Source: JAJRAL01 sp050015815
GTDB lineage: Archaea > Thermoplasmatota > Thermoplasmata > Methanomassiliicoccales > UBA472
NCBI GenBank assembly: GCA_050015815.1
Contig: JBEKAR010000109.1
Coordinates: 1-5,486 of the forward strand
Length of the DNA: 5,486 nt
Direction of reading: 5' to 3'
The notes beneath the pieces were generated by a model. That model saw only the letters and a program-made list of their open reading frames with translations. It did no database searches and was not told the origin of the DNA. The position numbers and the translations under genes were made by a program. Shown here one piece after another: positions 1 through 5,486 of this stretch (its first letter is position 1; the number at the start of each line of letters is the position of its first letter).

Positions 1-26
1 CCGCGCGCGACTTTCGGGCAGAGTTT

Positions 27-32
27 GAGGTG
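27..32 (+). promoter_or_regulatory. Shine-Dalgarno-like site for the Fe-S protein
   Basis: GAGGTG matches the consensus complementary to the 16S 3' end and stands 6 nt before the ATG at 39. It favours that start over the GTG at 30, which overlaps the site, and over the ATG at 48. It is the only clear ribosome binding site in the window. A leadered start here would fit an internal operon gene following an upstream gene beyond the left edge; a possible upstream stop, TGA at 26-28 in another frame, overlaps this site. Confidence 0.55.
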
Positions 33-38
33 CGTTCG

Positions 39-1247
39 ATGGTGCGGATGCCAAAGATAAACAGGGAATTGTCGGCTTGTCTCCAGTGCGGCTACTGCAT
101 CAGGGTGTGCGACACCTACGCTCAGGAGCCCTGGGAGTCGATCAGCCCCCGCGGCAAGGTCTACTATCTGAAGCAGCTGCAGAACCGCACCCCGATGGAC
201 ACCATCCTCGGACGCAAGGTCGAGGTCGACGACGAGTTCGTCGACGCGTTGTACCGCTGCACCGGCTGCGCCGCCTGCTGGCAGGTATGTCACGTTTCGA
301 TCGAGTTCGCCGAGTTCTGGGAGAAGGTGCGTGAGTGGGTCGTCGAGCAGGGCAAGGGGCCGATGCCGGCGCACAAGAAGCTTGCCGAGCGCATCCGCAC
401 GACCAATAACCCCTACGGAGAGGCGCCGGAGAAGAGGGGCGCCTGGTTCCCCGAGGGCATCAAGCGCGTCGACAATAACCCCGACGTCGTGTTCTTCGCG
501 GGCTGCACCGCATCTTACAGGATGCAAAGCATACCGAAGGCCGCCGCGACCGTCCTGGAAAGGTCGGGGGTAAAGCAGAACATCATGGGAGGGGACGAGT
601 ACTGCTGCACCTCGCCGATGCTCAGGACCGGCCAGACCGACGCCTCCCGCGACTTCGCCGAAAACAACATCAGGCAGGTGGAGAGGATGGGCGCGAAGGC
701 CATGGTCACGGCCTGCGCCGGATGCTTCAAGACGACCACCCATGATTATGGTCGCTTCTACTCGAACCCCTCGTTCGAGGTCTACCACTTCTCACAGTAC
801 GCGCAGAAGCTGATCAAGGAGAAGAAGCTCAAGCTCACCAAGGAAATGAAGATCAAGGTCACGTACCACGACCCCTGCCACCTAGGCAGGCACTCGGGCG
901 TATTCGAGCCTCCGCGCGAGGTGCTGAAGGCGATCCCCGGGCTCGAGCTCGTCGAGATGCCGCGCAACCGGATGAACTCGCAGTGCTGCGGTGCCGGCGG
1001 CGGTTACAAGTCACAGTACAACGACCTCGCGGTGAACATCGCTGCGAAGAGGGTCAAGGATGCCGTCGCGACGGGCGCGGAGAGGATCGTCACCACCTGC
1101 CCGTTCTGCGTGCTCAACCTCCAGGCCGGCGCGAAGCAGCTCGGCTCGAACATCAAGGTGATGGACCTGTCCGAGCTTCTGCTAGAGGCGACCGACCCGG
1201 CTCCGGCGCCTGCTCCCGCGCCCGCGGCTCCGGAAGAGAAGAAGTGA
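39..1247 (+). CDS. HdrD/GlpC-like (Fe-S)-binding oxidoreductase subunit (two 4Fe-4S motifs plus two CCG domains)
   Basis: This is probably a cytosolic or membrane-associated electron-transfer subunit of the HdrD/GlpC/GlcF type, which passes electrons between a partner flavoprotein dehydrogenase and an acceptor. Numbering from the ATG at 39 (402 aa), two ferredoxin-type motifs of form CxxCxxCxxxC lie at C14-C24 and C74-C84, separated by the family's SPRGK segment. Two CCG domains follow. Domain one has C156, C189-C190, C226 and C229; domain two has C280, C316-C317, C354 and C357. Both fit the C-x(31-39)-CC-x(35-36)-CxxC pattern. The CC pair of domain one is followed by Thr, not the usual Gly. 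The tail is an Ala-Pro repeat ending in EEKK. The ATG at 39 was chosen because GAGGTG lies 6 nt upstream; GTG 30 and ATG 48 are alternatives. The frame is open to the left edge, so a longer N-terminus or fusion cannot be excluded. The substrate and partner are not visible, so no gene symbol is given. Confidence 0.9.
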   Translation: MVRMPKINRELSACLQCGYCIRVCDTYAQEPWESISPRGKVYYLKQLQNRTPMDTILGRKVEVDDEFVDALYRCTGCAACWQVCHVSIEFAEFWEKVREWVVEQGKGPMPAHKKLAERIRTTNNPYGEAPEKRGAWFPEGIKRVDNNPDVVFFAGCTASYRMQSIPKAAATVLERSGVKQNIMGGDEYCCTSPMLRTGQTDASRDFAENNIRQVERMGAKAMVTACAGCFKTTTHDYGRFYSNPSFEVYHFSQYAQKLIKEKKLKLTKEMKIKVTYHDPCHLGRHSGVFEPPREVLKAIPGLELVEMPRNRMNSQCCGAGGGYKSQYNDLAVNIAAKRVKDAVATGAERIVTTCPFCVLNLQAGAKQLGSNIKVMDLSELLLEATDPAPAPAPAPAAPEEKK

Positions 1248-1559
1248 TCAGGCGGATTCGAGCGAGACCTCGAACGTCCTCGCCGGTCCGACGTCCTTCT
1301 CCCATGACCTTCTGTACTCGAGCATGAAGGCGCCTGAGCCGCTCCCCACGACGTTGAAATGCCACATCCTCGTTCCGCCGCTGCCACACAGCGGCAGTGC
1401 CTCCGGCACATGATCGTTGTCAACGAGCTCGAGGAAGGCGGGAAGCTGCACCATCTGCCATCCGAAGCCCGTCGTCAGGTTCTCCACCAGTTCGAGGTCG
1501 ATCTTGTCCTTGGGCTTGACGCGAATCGACCTGCCCGAATCCTTGGCTCTTAGATGCAT
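1248..1559 (-). CDS. Chagasin-family (I42) cysteine peptidase inhibitor
   Basis: This 103-aa protein resembles chagasin-type inhibitors, an immunoglobulin-like fold that blocks papain-like (C1) cysteine peptidases with three loops. All three loop motifs are visible in order: NLTTGFGW at residues 27-34 (family form NPTTGYxW), GSGGTRMW at 59-66 (GxGG plus aromatic), and YRRSWE at 82-87 (RPW-like). The length is that of a single inhibitor domain. There is no hydrophobic signal peptide, so it probably acts in the cytosol, unlike the many family members that are exported. The ATG at 1559 is the only reasonable start: the frame is open further upstream to an ATG at 1721, but that would run into the divergent helicase gene and adds no family-like sequence. 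No Shine-Dalgarno site is seen. It is divergent from the helicase gene and convergent with the Fe-S gene, with touching stops. The target peptidase is not in the window. The family call is from motif recognition only. Confidence 0.85.
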   Translation of the reverse strand: MHLRAKDSGRSIRVKPKDKIDLELVENLTTGFGWQMVQLPAFLELVDNDHVPEALPLCGSGGTRMWHFNVVGSGSGAFMLEYRRSWEKDVGPARTFEVSLESA

Positions 1560-1662
1560 GTGGATGAGTGCCCGCCGCGGCTCTTGGCACTTCGCATCGC
1601 GCCACTTCCGCGTCGCGCCTCGATAGGTTGAAGTACCGCCAAGTGTTCGATTCGAAACCCCT
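1560..1662. other. Divergent intergenic region between inhibitor and helicase genes
   Basis: These 103 bp separate two divergent starts and must hold both promoters unless one lies inside a gene. The half next to the inhibitor (1561-1620) is GC-rich with no TATA-like sequence or ribosome binding site. The half next to the helicase contains a weak TATA-like stretch (1628-1635) and a short dyad TTCGA-T-TCGAA (1646-1656). The minus strand reads GGTTTCGAATC here, which recalls a tRNA T-loop, but no T-stem or acceptor stem forms. Confidence 0.5.
1628..1635 (+). promoter_or_regulatory. Weak TATA-like element for the helicase gene
   Basis: TTGAAGTA is centred about 31 nt before the helicase ATG at 1663, and no Shine-Dalgarno site precedes that ATG, so a leaderless or nearly leaderless transcript is plausible. 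The match to an archaeal TATA box is poor. Read on the other strand (TACTTCAA) the same bases could serve the inhibitor gene with a leader of roughly 45 nt. Both uses are inferences from position. Confidence 0.25.
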
Positions 1663-4404
1663 ATGGTCTTCGAGCTGCTCGACCCCCGAATCAGGAAGTT
1701 CCTTTCGAACATGAACATCAACGAGCCGACCGGCCCACAGCGGATGGCGATCCCTCACATTCTGAAGGGGGAGCATGTCCTCGTCGTCGCGCCGACGGGC
1801 ATCGGCAAGACCGAGGCGGCGATGCTGCCGATATTCCACCAGCTTCTTCAGACCCAGGGCCCGGGCATCAGGGTCATCTACGTCACGCCGCTCAGGGCGC
1901 TGAACCGAGATCTTCTCAGGAGGCTGGAGGATTTCGGCAAGGCCCTCGGACTGGACGTCGCCGTCCGCCATGGGGACACGCCCCAATCGGAGAGGATGAG
2001 GCAGTCCCGGAAGGCGCCTGACGTTCTGATCACGACGCCGGAGACGCTGCAGGTGATGTTCGCCGGCAAGAGGCTTCGCGCGCACCTGGCGAACGTGCGC
2101 TTCTTCGTGATCGATGAGATCCACGAGCTGGCGGAGGACGAGAGAGGAGCGCAGCTCGCTGTCGCTATGGAGCGCGTGGTGAACGAGGCAGGGGAGTTCC
2201 AGCGGATAGGCCTATCCGCCACCGTTGGAACGGTCGAGGAGGTCGCGAAGTACCTCGGCGGCCCATCGAGGAAGGTCACGATCTCCCGCTCCCACATCGC
2301 CAAGGACATGAGGCTGAGCGTCCAGGCTCCCCAGGTGGCGGACAAGGACAGGGACCTCGCCGGGACGCTGATGAGCGACCCGCAGATGATCGCCTGCATG
2401 CGACGCTGTCGGCAGCTGATCGAAGATCATCGCTCGACGCTCTTGTTCGTCAACACCAGGGACACGGCGGAGGCGCTCGCCGCCCGTTATCACGTCTGGG
2501 ACGAGAAGTTCGCCGTCGGGGTGCACCACGGCTCGCTCTCGAAAGACACCCGCATCGAGATGGAGGAGAACTTCAAGAAGGAAGTCCTGAAGGGACTAAT
2601 CTGCACCTCCTCCCTGGAACTGGGCATCGACATAGGAAGCGCGGACTTCGCCATCCAGTACAACTCGCCCCGGCAGGTCGTACGCCTGGTGCAGAGGATG
2701 GGCAGGGCCGGGCACAGCGTCGGCGCGAAATCGGAAGGGGCAATCGTCGCCTCCACACCCGACGAGATCGCCGAGAGCTTGGTCATCACGAGGAAGGCGC
2801 TGCACGAGGAGATCGAGCCGCTGCGGGTGAGGATGAACCCTCTCACCGTGCTCGCCAACCAGATCGTCGCGATGGCGATGACCGGCGTGGTAGGCATCGA
2901 GGTCGCGTACAAGACAGTGACGCGCTCGTACCCGTTCCATTCGCTCGGACGCGCGGCGTTCGATTCAGTCCTCGACCAGCTCTCTCACATCGGTCTGGTG
3001 TTCATCGCGCCGGAGCAGTACCGCCGCTCGAGCCGGGGTATGCGCTACTTCTACGACAACATCTCGATGATACCAGACGAGAGGTCCTTCAAGATCCGTG
3101 ACCTGTCGACTCGCAAGATCGTGGGGCAGCTTGACGAATCGTTCGTGATCTCCTTCGCGGAGCCTTTCGCCACCTTTATCACCCGCGGCAGGTCGTGGCG
3201 CGTGATCGAGGTCAAGGAGGACGAGGTGCTGGTCGAGCAGGTCAAGGAGATCGGTTCGATACCGTCGTGGACGGGAGAGGACATTCCGGTTCCGTTAGAC
3301 GTCGCCATGGAGGTCGGACGGCTCCGTCGCATGGAAGGGTACGGCGACTACCAGGGGAACGCCGAATCGGTCGAACGCCTCAAATCCTACTTCACCGAAC
3401 AGAGGTCGGAGGCGAAGATGCCTTCGGACGAACTGATCACCCTCGAGGTCGGCAAGCGCCTCCTCATCCTGAACATGTGCTTCGGCTCGAAGGTCAACGA
3501 GACGCTGTCCAGGCTCCTCTCAGTGCTAGTCACGGCGAGGATCGGGGAGAGCATCGGGGTGCACACCGATCCCTACCGCATCATGCTCGAGCTGCCCAGG
3601 GACCTGAAGCCCTCGCTCGTCATCGACACGCTGAAGAGCATCAAAGCGGAGAACGTCGAAGGCCTCGTCCGCCTCGTCATCCGCAACTCCTCGCATCTAC
3701 GTTGGCGCTTCGTGCACGTGGCAAAGAAGTTCGGGGCGGTGGAGAAGGAGGCGGACTACCAGAGCATCAACTTCAACCGCCTCTTTGAGGCGTTCGACCA
3801 GACGCCGCTGTACGACGAGGCGGTGAACCGCGTGCTCTGGGAGGACCTGGACCTCGAGGGCACGGTCGCCGTGGTCAAGGACATATCCGATGGGAAGCTC
3901 GAGTTCGACATCACGCCGCTGACGCCGATCGGGAGGGCGGGACTGCAGCACTCGAGGGAGCTAATCGCGCCGCAGAGGGCGGACCACCGCATCCTCATGG
4001 CTCTGAGGAACCGCCTGGAGGAGGAGACGATGACGATGACCTGCCTCAACTGTCACACGCAGTGGCGGCTCAGGGTCCGCGAGGCTCCCAGGACGATCAC
4101 CTGCGCCAAGTGTGGGGGGAGGATGATCGCGGCCCTCGCTCCGTACGAGAGGGAGAACGTCGCCCTGCTAGGGAAGGTGAAGCTCACCGAGGAAGAGGAG
4201 AAGGAGGTCAGGCGCCTCTACAAGAACGCCAGCCTGGTTAACAAGCACGGCAGGAAGGCGCTGGTGACTCTTGCAGGAAGGGGCGTCGGTCCGGACACGG
4301 CGGCGCGCGTCCTCTCAGGGTTCTACGACGACGAGGACGAGTTCCTGCGCGACATCCTGAGCGCCGAGATAACCTATGCCAGGACGAAGAAGTTCTGGGA
4401 CTGA
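1663..4404 (+). CDS. Lhr-like SF2 ATP-dependent helicase with C-terminal four-Cys zinc element
   Basis: This 913-aa protein is a superfamily 2 helicase of the Lhr group, 3'-5' nucleic-acid translocases linked to DNA repair and RNA processing. Motifs in order are: Q-like GPQ (24-26), Walker A APTGIGKT (43-50), DEIH (151-154), SAT (185-187), LFVNTRDTAE (261-270), motif V ICTSSLELGIDIG (313-325) and motif VI QRMGRAGHS (344-352). After the two RecA domains come a probable winged-helix region (about 385-470) and the Lhr-core C-terminal part, including SWTGEDIP (535-542). CxxC pairs at C794/C797 and C814/C817 suggest a zinc ribbon. It is followed by an AGRGVGPDTAAR segment (871-882) like a helix-hairpin-helix. 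Archaeal Lhr proteins with a C-terminal cysteine motif are usually grouped as aLhr1; that assignment is from memory. All ATPase motifs are intact and the length is normal, so it looks active. The ATG at 1663 is close to the family's usual N-terminus and has no ribosome binding site. Confidence 0.95.
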   Translation: MVFELLDPRIRKFLSNMNINEPTGPQRMAIPHILKGEHVLVVAPTGIGKTEAAMLPIFHQLLQTQGPGIRVIYVTPLRALNRDLLRRLEDFGKALGLDVAVRHGDTPQSERMRQSRKAPDVLITTPETLQVMFAGKRLRAHLANVRFFVIDEIHELAEDERGAQLAVAMERVVNEAGEFQRIGLSATVGTVEEVAKYLGGPSRKVTISRSHIAKDMRLSVQAPQVADKDRDLAGTLMSDPQMIACMRRCRQLIEDHRSTLLFVNTRDTAEALAARYHVWDEKFAVGVHHGSLSKDTRIEMEENFKKEVLKGLICTSSLELGIDIGSADFAIQYNSPRQVVRLVQRMGRAGHSVGAKSEGAIVASTPDEIAESLVITRKALHEEIEPLRVRMNPLTVLANQIVAMAMTGVVGIEVAYKTVTRSYPFHSLGRAAFDSVLDQLSHIGLVFIAPEQYRRSSRGMRYFYDNISMIPDERSFKIRDLSTRKIVGQLDESFVISFAEPFATFITRGRSWRVIEVKEDEVLVEQVKEIGSIPSWTGEDIPVPLDVAMEVGRLRRMEGYGDYQGNAESVERLKSYFTEQRSEAKMPSDELITLEVGKRLLILNMCFGSKVNETLSRLLSVLVTARIGESIGVHTDPYRIMLELPRDLKPSLVIDTLKSIKAENVEGLVRLVIRNSSHLRWRFVHVAKKFGAVEKEADYQSINFNRLFEAFDQTPLYDEAVNRVLWEDLDLEGTVAVVKDISDGKLEFDITPLTPIGRAGLQHSRELIAPQRADHRILMALRNRLEEETMTMTCLNCHTQWRLRVREAPRTITCAKCGGRMIAALAPYERENVALLGKVKLTEEEEKEVRRLYKNASLVNKHGRKALVTLAGRGVGPDTAARVLSGFYDDEDEFLRDILSAEITYARTKKFWD

Positions 4405-5034
4405 CTAGGCTGAGCGGACCGGGTTCTTCAGCTTGCCGACGCCCGATATCTCAATCTCGACCGCGTACCCCGGTGTGATCGGACCGACGCCCTCCGGCGT
4501 CCCGGTCGCGATCACGTCGCCTGGCTCTAGCGTCATGTACTTTGTGATGTAGGCGATGAGCTCCTCGATCGGGTAGATCATGTCGGCGGTGTTGCCGTCC
4601 TGCTTGACCTCCCCGTTCAGTCGGGTCTTGATGGTCAGCGCATGGACGTCATCCACGTCCCTGAAGTCCTTCGGTTCAGACATCGGCGCAAAGGTGTCCA
4701 TCCCCTTCGCCATGTCCCATGCCATCCCGGCCTTCCGCGCTCTCGACTGCATGTCCCGTGCGGTGACGTCATTGAAGAGAGCGAGCCCACCGACGCACTC
4801 GAGCGCATTCGATCGGCTCACCCCCTTGCACTTCTTGCCGATGACGACGGCGAGCTCCCCTTCGTAGTCGACCCGTCCGAGGCCAGGGGGGACGAGGATG
4901 CCTTCTCCGTTGCGGATCAGCGCCGTGGCGGGCTTGATGAATATGACCGGTTCCGACGACGCTTCGCCCTTCAGCTCGGCGATGTGCGCGCGATAGTTCT
5001 GCCCGATGCAGAGGATCTTTCCGGGTCGGTCCAG
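4405..5034 (-). CDS. Fumarylacetoacetate hydrolase (FAH) family protein, FAHD1-like; unusual start
   Basis: This is a small single-domain FAH-family enzyme; relatives cleave or decarboxylate beta-keto acids such as acylpyruvates or oxaloacetate using Mg or Mn. Counting from a CTG at 5034 (209 aa), NYRAHIAEL (13-21) carries the HxxE pair (H17, E20) that forms the FAHD1 catalytic dyad. YEGEL gives metal ligands E58 and E60, FNDVTARD gives D89, K110 lies in AKGMDTF, and TGTPEGVGP (177-185) is the family C-terminal motif. The length matches FAHD1-type proteins, so the N-terminus is complete. No ATG, GTG or TTG occurs in frame between the stop at 5095-5097 and the GTG at 4821, and that GTG would remove the dyad and both Glu ligands. 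Either the CTG is used, or one base is missing from the C4 tract (5034-5037): a fifth C would join the GTG at 5042 in frame. It lies just downstream of the 82-aa gene and is probably co-transcribed. The exact substrate cannot be read from sequence. Confidence 0.88.
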   Translation of the reverse strand: MDRPGKILCIGQNYRAHIAELKGEASSEPVIFIKPATALIRNGEGILVPPGLGRVDYEGELAVVIGKKCKGVSRSNALECVGGLALFNDVTARDMQSRARKAGMAWDMAKGMDTFAPMSEPKDFRDVDDVHALTIKTRLNGEVKQDGNTADMIYPIEELIAYITKYMTLEPGDVIATGTPEGVGPITPGYAVEIEISGVGKLKNPVRSA

Positions 5035-5038
5035 GGGA

Positions 5039-5287
5039 TCACGCTTCTTCTGCTTCGCCGCCGTTCCCCACCGTCTCGAGCTTGACGAGCACGTTCATGC
5101 CCTTCAGGGTTGCAACCACCTTGTCCGCGAGCGTTATCGCGTCGTCCAGGGTCGCCTTCTTGTCCCAGACGTACTTCGCGTCGAAGTTGCCCTTGGTCGG
5201 TTCGAAGCCGAGGTTGTTCAGGGCGTCGAAGACTTTTGAAGGCTTGGCGCCCTCAGAACTGAAGGTCACGGTGATGTACGTTATCAT
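5039..5287 (-). CDS. Unrecognised small protein, 82 aa, upstream of the FAH gene
   Basis: I do not recognise the family. The protein looks real: it has a compact alternating pattern of strands and helices. Predicted elements by eye are a strand at 2-8, a helix at 15-26, a strand at 36-41, a helix at 46-62 and a strand at 64-72, compatible with a small ferredoxin-like alpha/beta fold. An acidic, Gly-rich tail ends in GGEAEEA. It contains no cysteines, no membrane segment and no signal peptide. The ATG at 5287 has no Shine-Dalgarno site but sits about 27 nt after a TATA-like box, as expected for a leaderless archaeal mRNA. Its stop lies 4 nt before the CTG of the FAH gene, or overlaps a possible FAH GTG as GTGA, so the two are likely one transcript. 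A PurS identity was considered because of size, but no PurS-like sequence is evident. The function is unknown. Confidence 0.75.
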   Translation of the reverse strand: MITYITVTFSSEGAKPSKVFDALNNLGFEPTKGNFDAKYVWDKKATLDDAITLADKVVATLKGMNVLVKLETVGNGGEAEEA

Positions 5288-5305
5288 CGCGACCGGATTG
5301 GATTC

Positions 5306-5330
5306 GCCACGTTAAACCTTTACACGTGGC
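5306..5330. repeat. Near-perfect palindrome overlapping the promoter
   Basis: The arms GCCACGT (5306-5312) and ACGTGGC (5324-5330) are exact inverted repeats. Inside them TAAA (5313-5316) and TTTA (5319-5322) also pair around a CC centre, leaving only one unpaired base (C5323). The dyad covers the TATA/BRE-like element of the 82-aa gene, as an operator for a dimeric regulator would. As RNA it would form a stable hairpin about 25 nt after the end of the rlmE-like gene, so a role in its 3' end formation is an alternative. Confidence 0.6.
5309..5322 (-). promoter_or_regulatory. TATA/BRE-like promoter of the 82-aa gene
   Basis: On the minus strand this reads GTAAAG followed by GTTTAA, a purine-rich BRE-like stretch next to a TATA-like box. 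The AT core is centred near 5314, about 27 nt before the ATG at 5287, which is the spacing for transcription starting at or next to the start codon. It is the most AT-rich spot in an otherwise GC-rich window. It probably drives the 82-aa gene and the FAH gene. It lies inside the palindrome at 5306-5330. Confidence 0.5.
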
Positions 5331-5355
5331 CGACCGACAGATGACGAAATATCGT

Positions 5356-5486
5356 TCAGCCAGTGAATCCCTTGGCGATGATGTATATCTCAGACGAGGA
5401 GGAGCGGGAGGCCTCCGGAGCGTAGAGCCTCACCTCGGTGAAGTGCGCCTTGACGACCTTGAGGAAGTTCTGCATCATGTCGCCCT
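5356..5486 (-). CDS. rlmE: RlmE/FtsJ-family rRNA 2'-O-methyltransferase, C-terminal fragment
   Basis: Only the last 42 residues are in the window; the gene runs off the right edge and is not itself truncated as far as can be seen. The fragment starts with GDM, followed by a helix (MQNFLKVVKAHF), then the segment PEASRSSSSEIYIIAKGF and the stop. This matches the C-terminus of RlmE/FtsJ enzymes, where Lys/Arg-rich PxxSRxxSxE(V/I)Y(V/I)(V/I)A closes the Rossmann domain. The Glu before IYIIA (codon 5389-5391) corresponds to the last member of the family's K-D-K-E catalytic tetrad (E199 in E. coli RlmE). The family methylates a ribose 2'-OH, in E. coli of U2552 in 23S rRNA, using S-adenosylmethionine. 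Whether this copy modifies rRNA or tRNA cannot be settled from the tail. It is upstream of, and in the same direction as, the 82-aa gene, which has its own promoter. Confidence 0.85.
   Translation of the reverse strand, partial: GDMMQNFLKVVKAHFTEVRLYAPEASRSSSSEIYIIAKGFTG

Noticed and set aside
1206..1238. Ala-Pro repeat as a tandem-repeat DNA element
   Set aside because: It is a short low-complexity C-terminal tail of the Fe-S protein made of GCN/CCN codons, not a separate DNA repeat.
983..1327. Plus-strand frame of 114 codons overlapping the end of the Fe-S gene
   Set aside because: It is an Arg-rich out-of-frame reading of the second CCG domain, which is well supported in the main frame.
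1646..1661. tRNA-like GGTTTCGAATC on the minus strand
   Set aside because: It resembles a T-loop, but flanking bases do not form a 5-bp T-stem and no cloverleaf or acceptor stem can be built.
1560..1721. Extension of the inhibitor protein upstream to an ATG inside the helicase gene
   Set aside because: It would overlap the helicase N-terminus by about 59 bp, adds no family-like or signal sequence, and the three inhibitor motifs fit a protein starting at 1559.
1420..2124. Long open frame on the minus strand (234 codons) across the inhibitor and helicase 5' end
   Set aside because: It is antisense to two motif-supported genes, its composition is Arg/His-rich as expected for GC-rich shadow frames, and it has no recognisable motif.
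4405..4821. FAH protein beginning at the in-frame GTG at 4821 (138 aa), or the gene as a pseudogene
   Set aside because: The conserved frame continues upstream through the HxxE dyad and ExE ligands with no stop, so the truncated start is wrong and the coding sequence looks functional apart from its start codon.
4642..5085. Plus-strand open frame of 147 codons opposite the FAH gene
   Set aside because: The opposite strand encodes clear FAH catalytic motifs; this frame is Arg/Asp-rich noise mirroring that gene.
5039..5287. PurS (FGAM synthase small subunit) for the 82-aa protein
   Set aside because: Only the size fits; PurS sequence features are not seen and no purL or purQ lies adjacent in the window.

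Overview
The window looks archaeal, from a GC-rich genome. The main reasons are a full-length Lhr-type SF2 helicase of the archaeal form with a C-terminal four-cysteine element, a TATA/BRE-like element placed for a leaderless transcript (about 5309-5322), and near absence of Shine-Dalgarno sites. The overall style resembles Thermoplasmatota or a related euryarchaeal lineage, but the phylum is an impression and is not demonstrated.

Layout, left to right. (1) 39-1247, plus strand: an HdrD/GlpC/GlcF-like iron-sulfur electron-transfer protein with two 4Fe-4S ferredoxin motifs and two CCG domains; its reading frame is open to the left edge. (2) 1248-1559, minus strand: a small chagasin-family (I42) cysteine-peptidase inhibitor without a signal peptide. 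(3) 1560-1662: a short divergent intergenic region. (4) 1663-4404, plus strand: the Lhr-like helicase, 913 aa. (5) 4405-5034, minus strand: a fumarylacetoacetate hydrolase (FAH) family enzyme with FAHD1-like active-site residues but no ATG or GTG start in frame. (6) 5039-5287, minus strand: an unrecognised 82-aa protein just upstream of the FAH gene, probably co-transcribed with it. (7) 5288-5355: a promoter region with a near-perfect palindrome around its TATA-like box. (8) 5356-5486, minus strand: the C-terminal end of an RlmE/FtsJ-family rRNA 2'-O-methyltransferase, cut by the right edge.

The genes do not form one evident pathway. They are redox electron transfer, protease inhibition, RNA/DNA unwinding, small-acid metabolism and rRNA modification, packed very tightly. 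Both convergent gene pairs have stop codons that touch with no base between them. I found no mobile element, CRISPR array, tRNA or rRNA, and no convincing defence system. The points most worth a second look are the abnormal 5' end of the FAH gene, the palindromic promoter before the unknown 82-aa gene, and the cytosolic-looking chagasin-family inhibitor.
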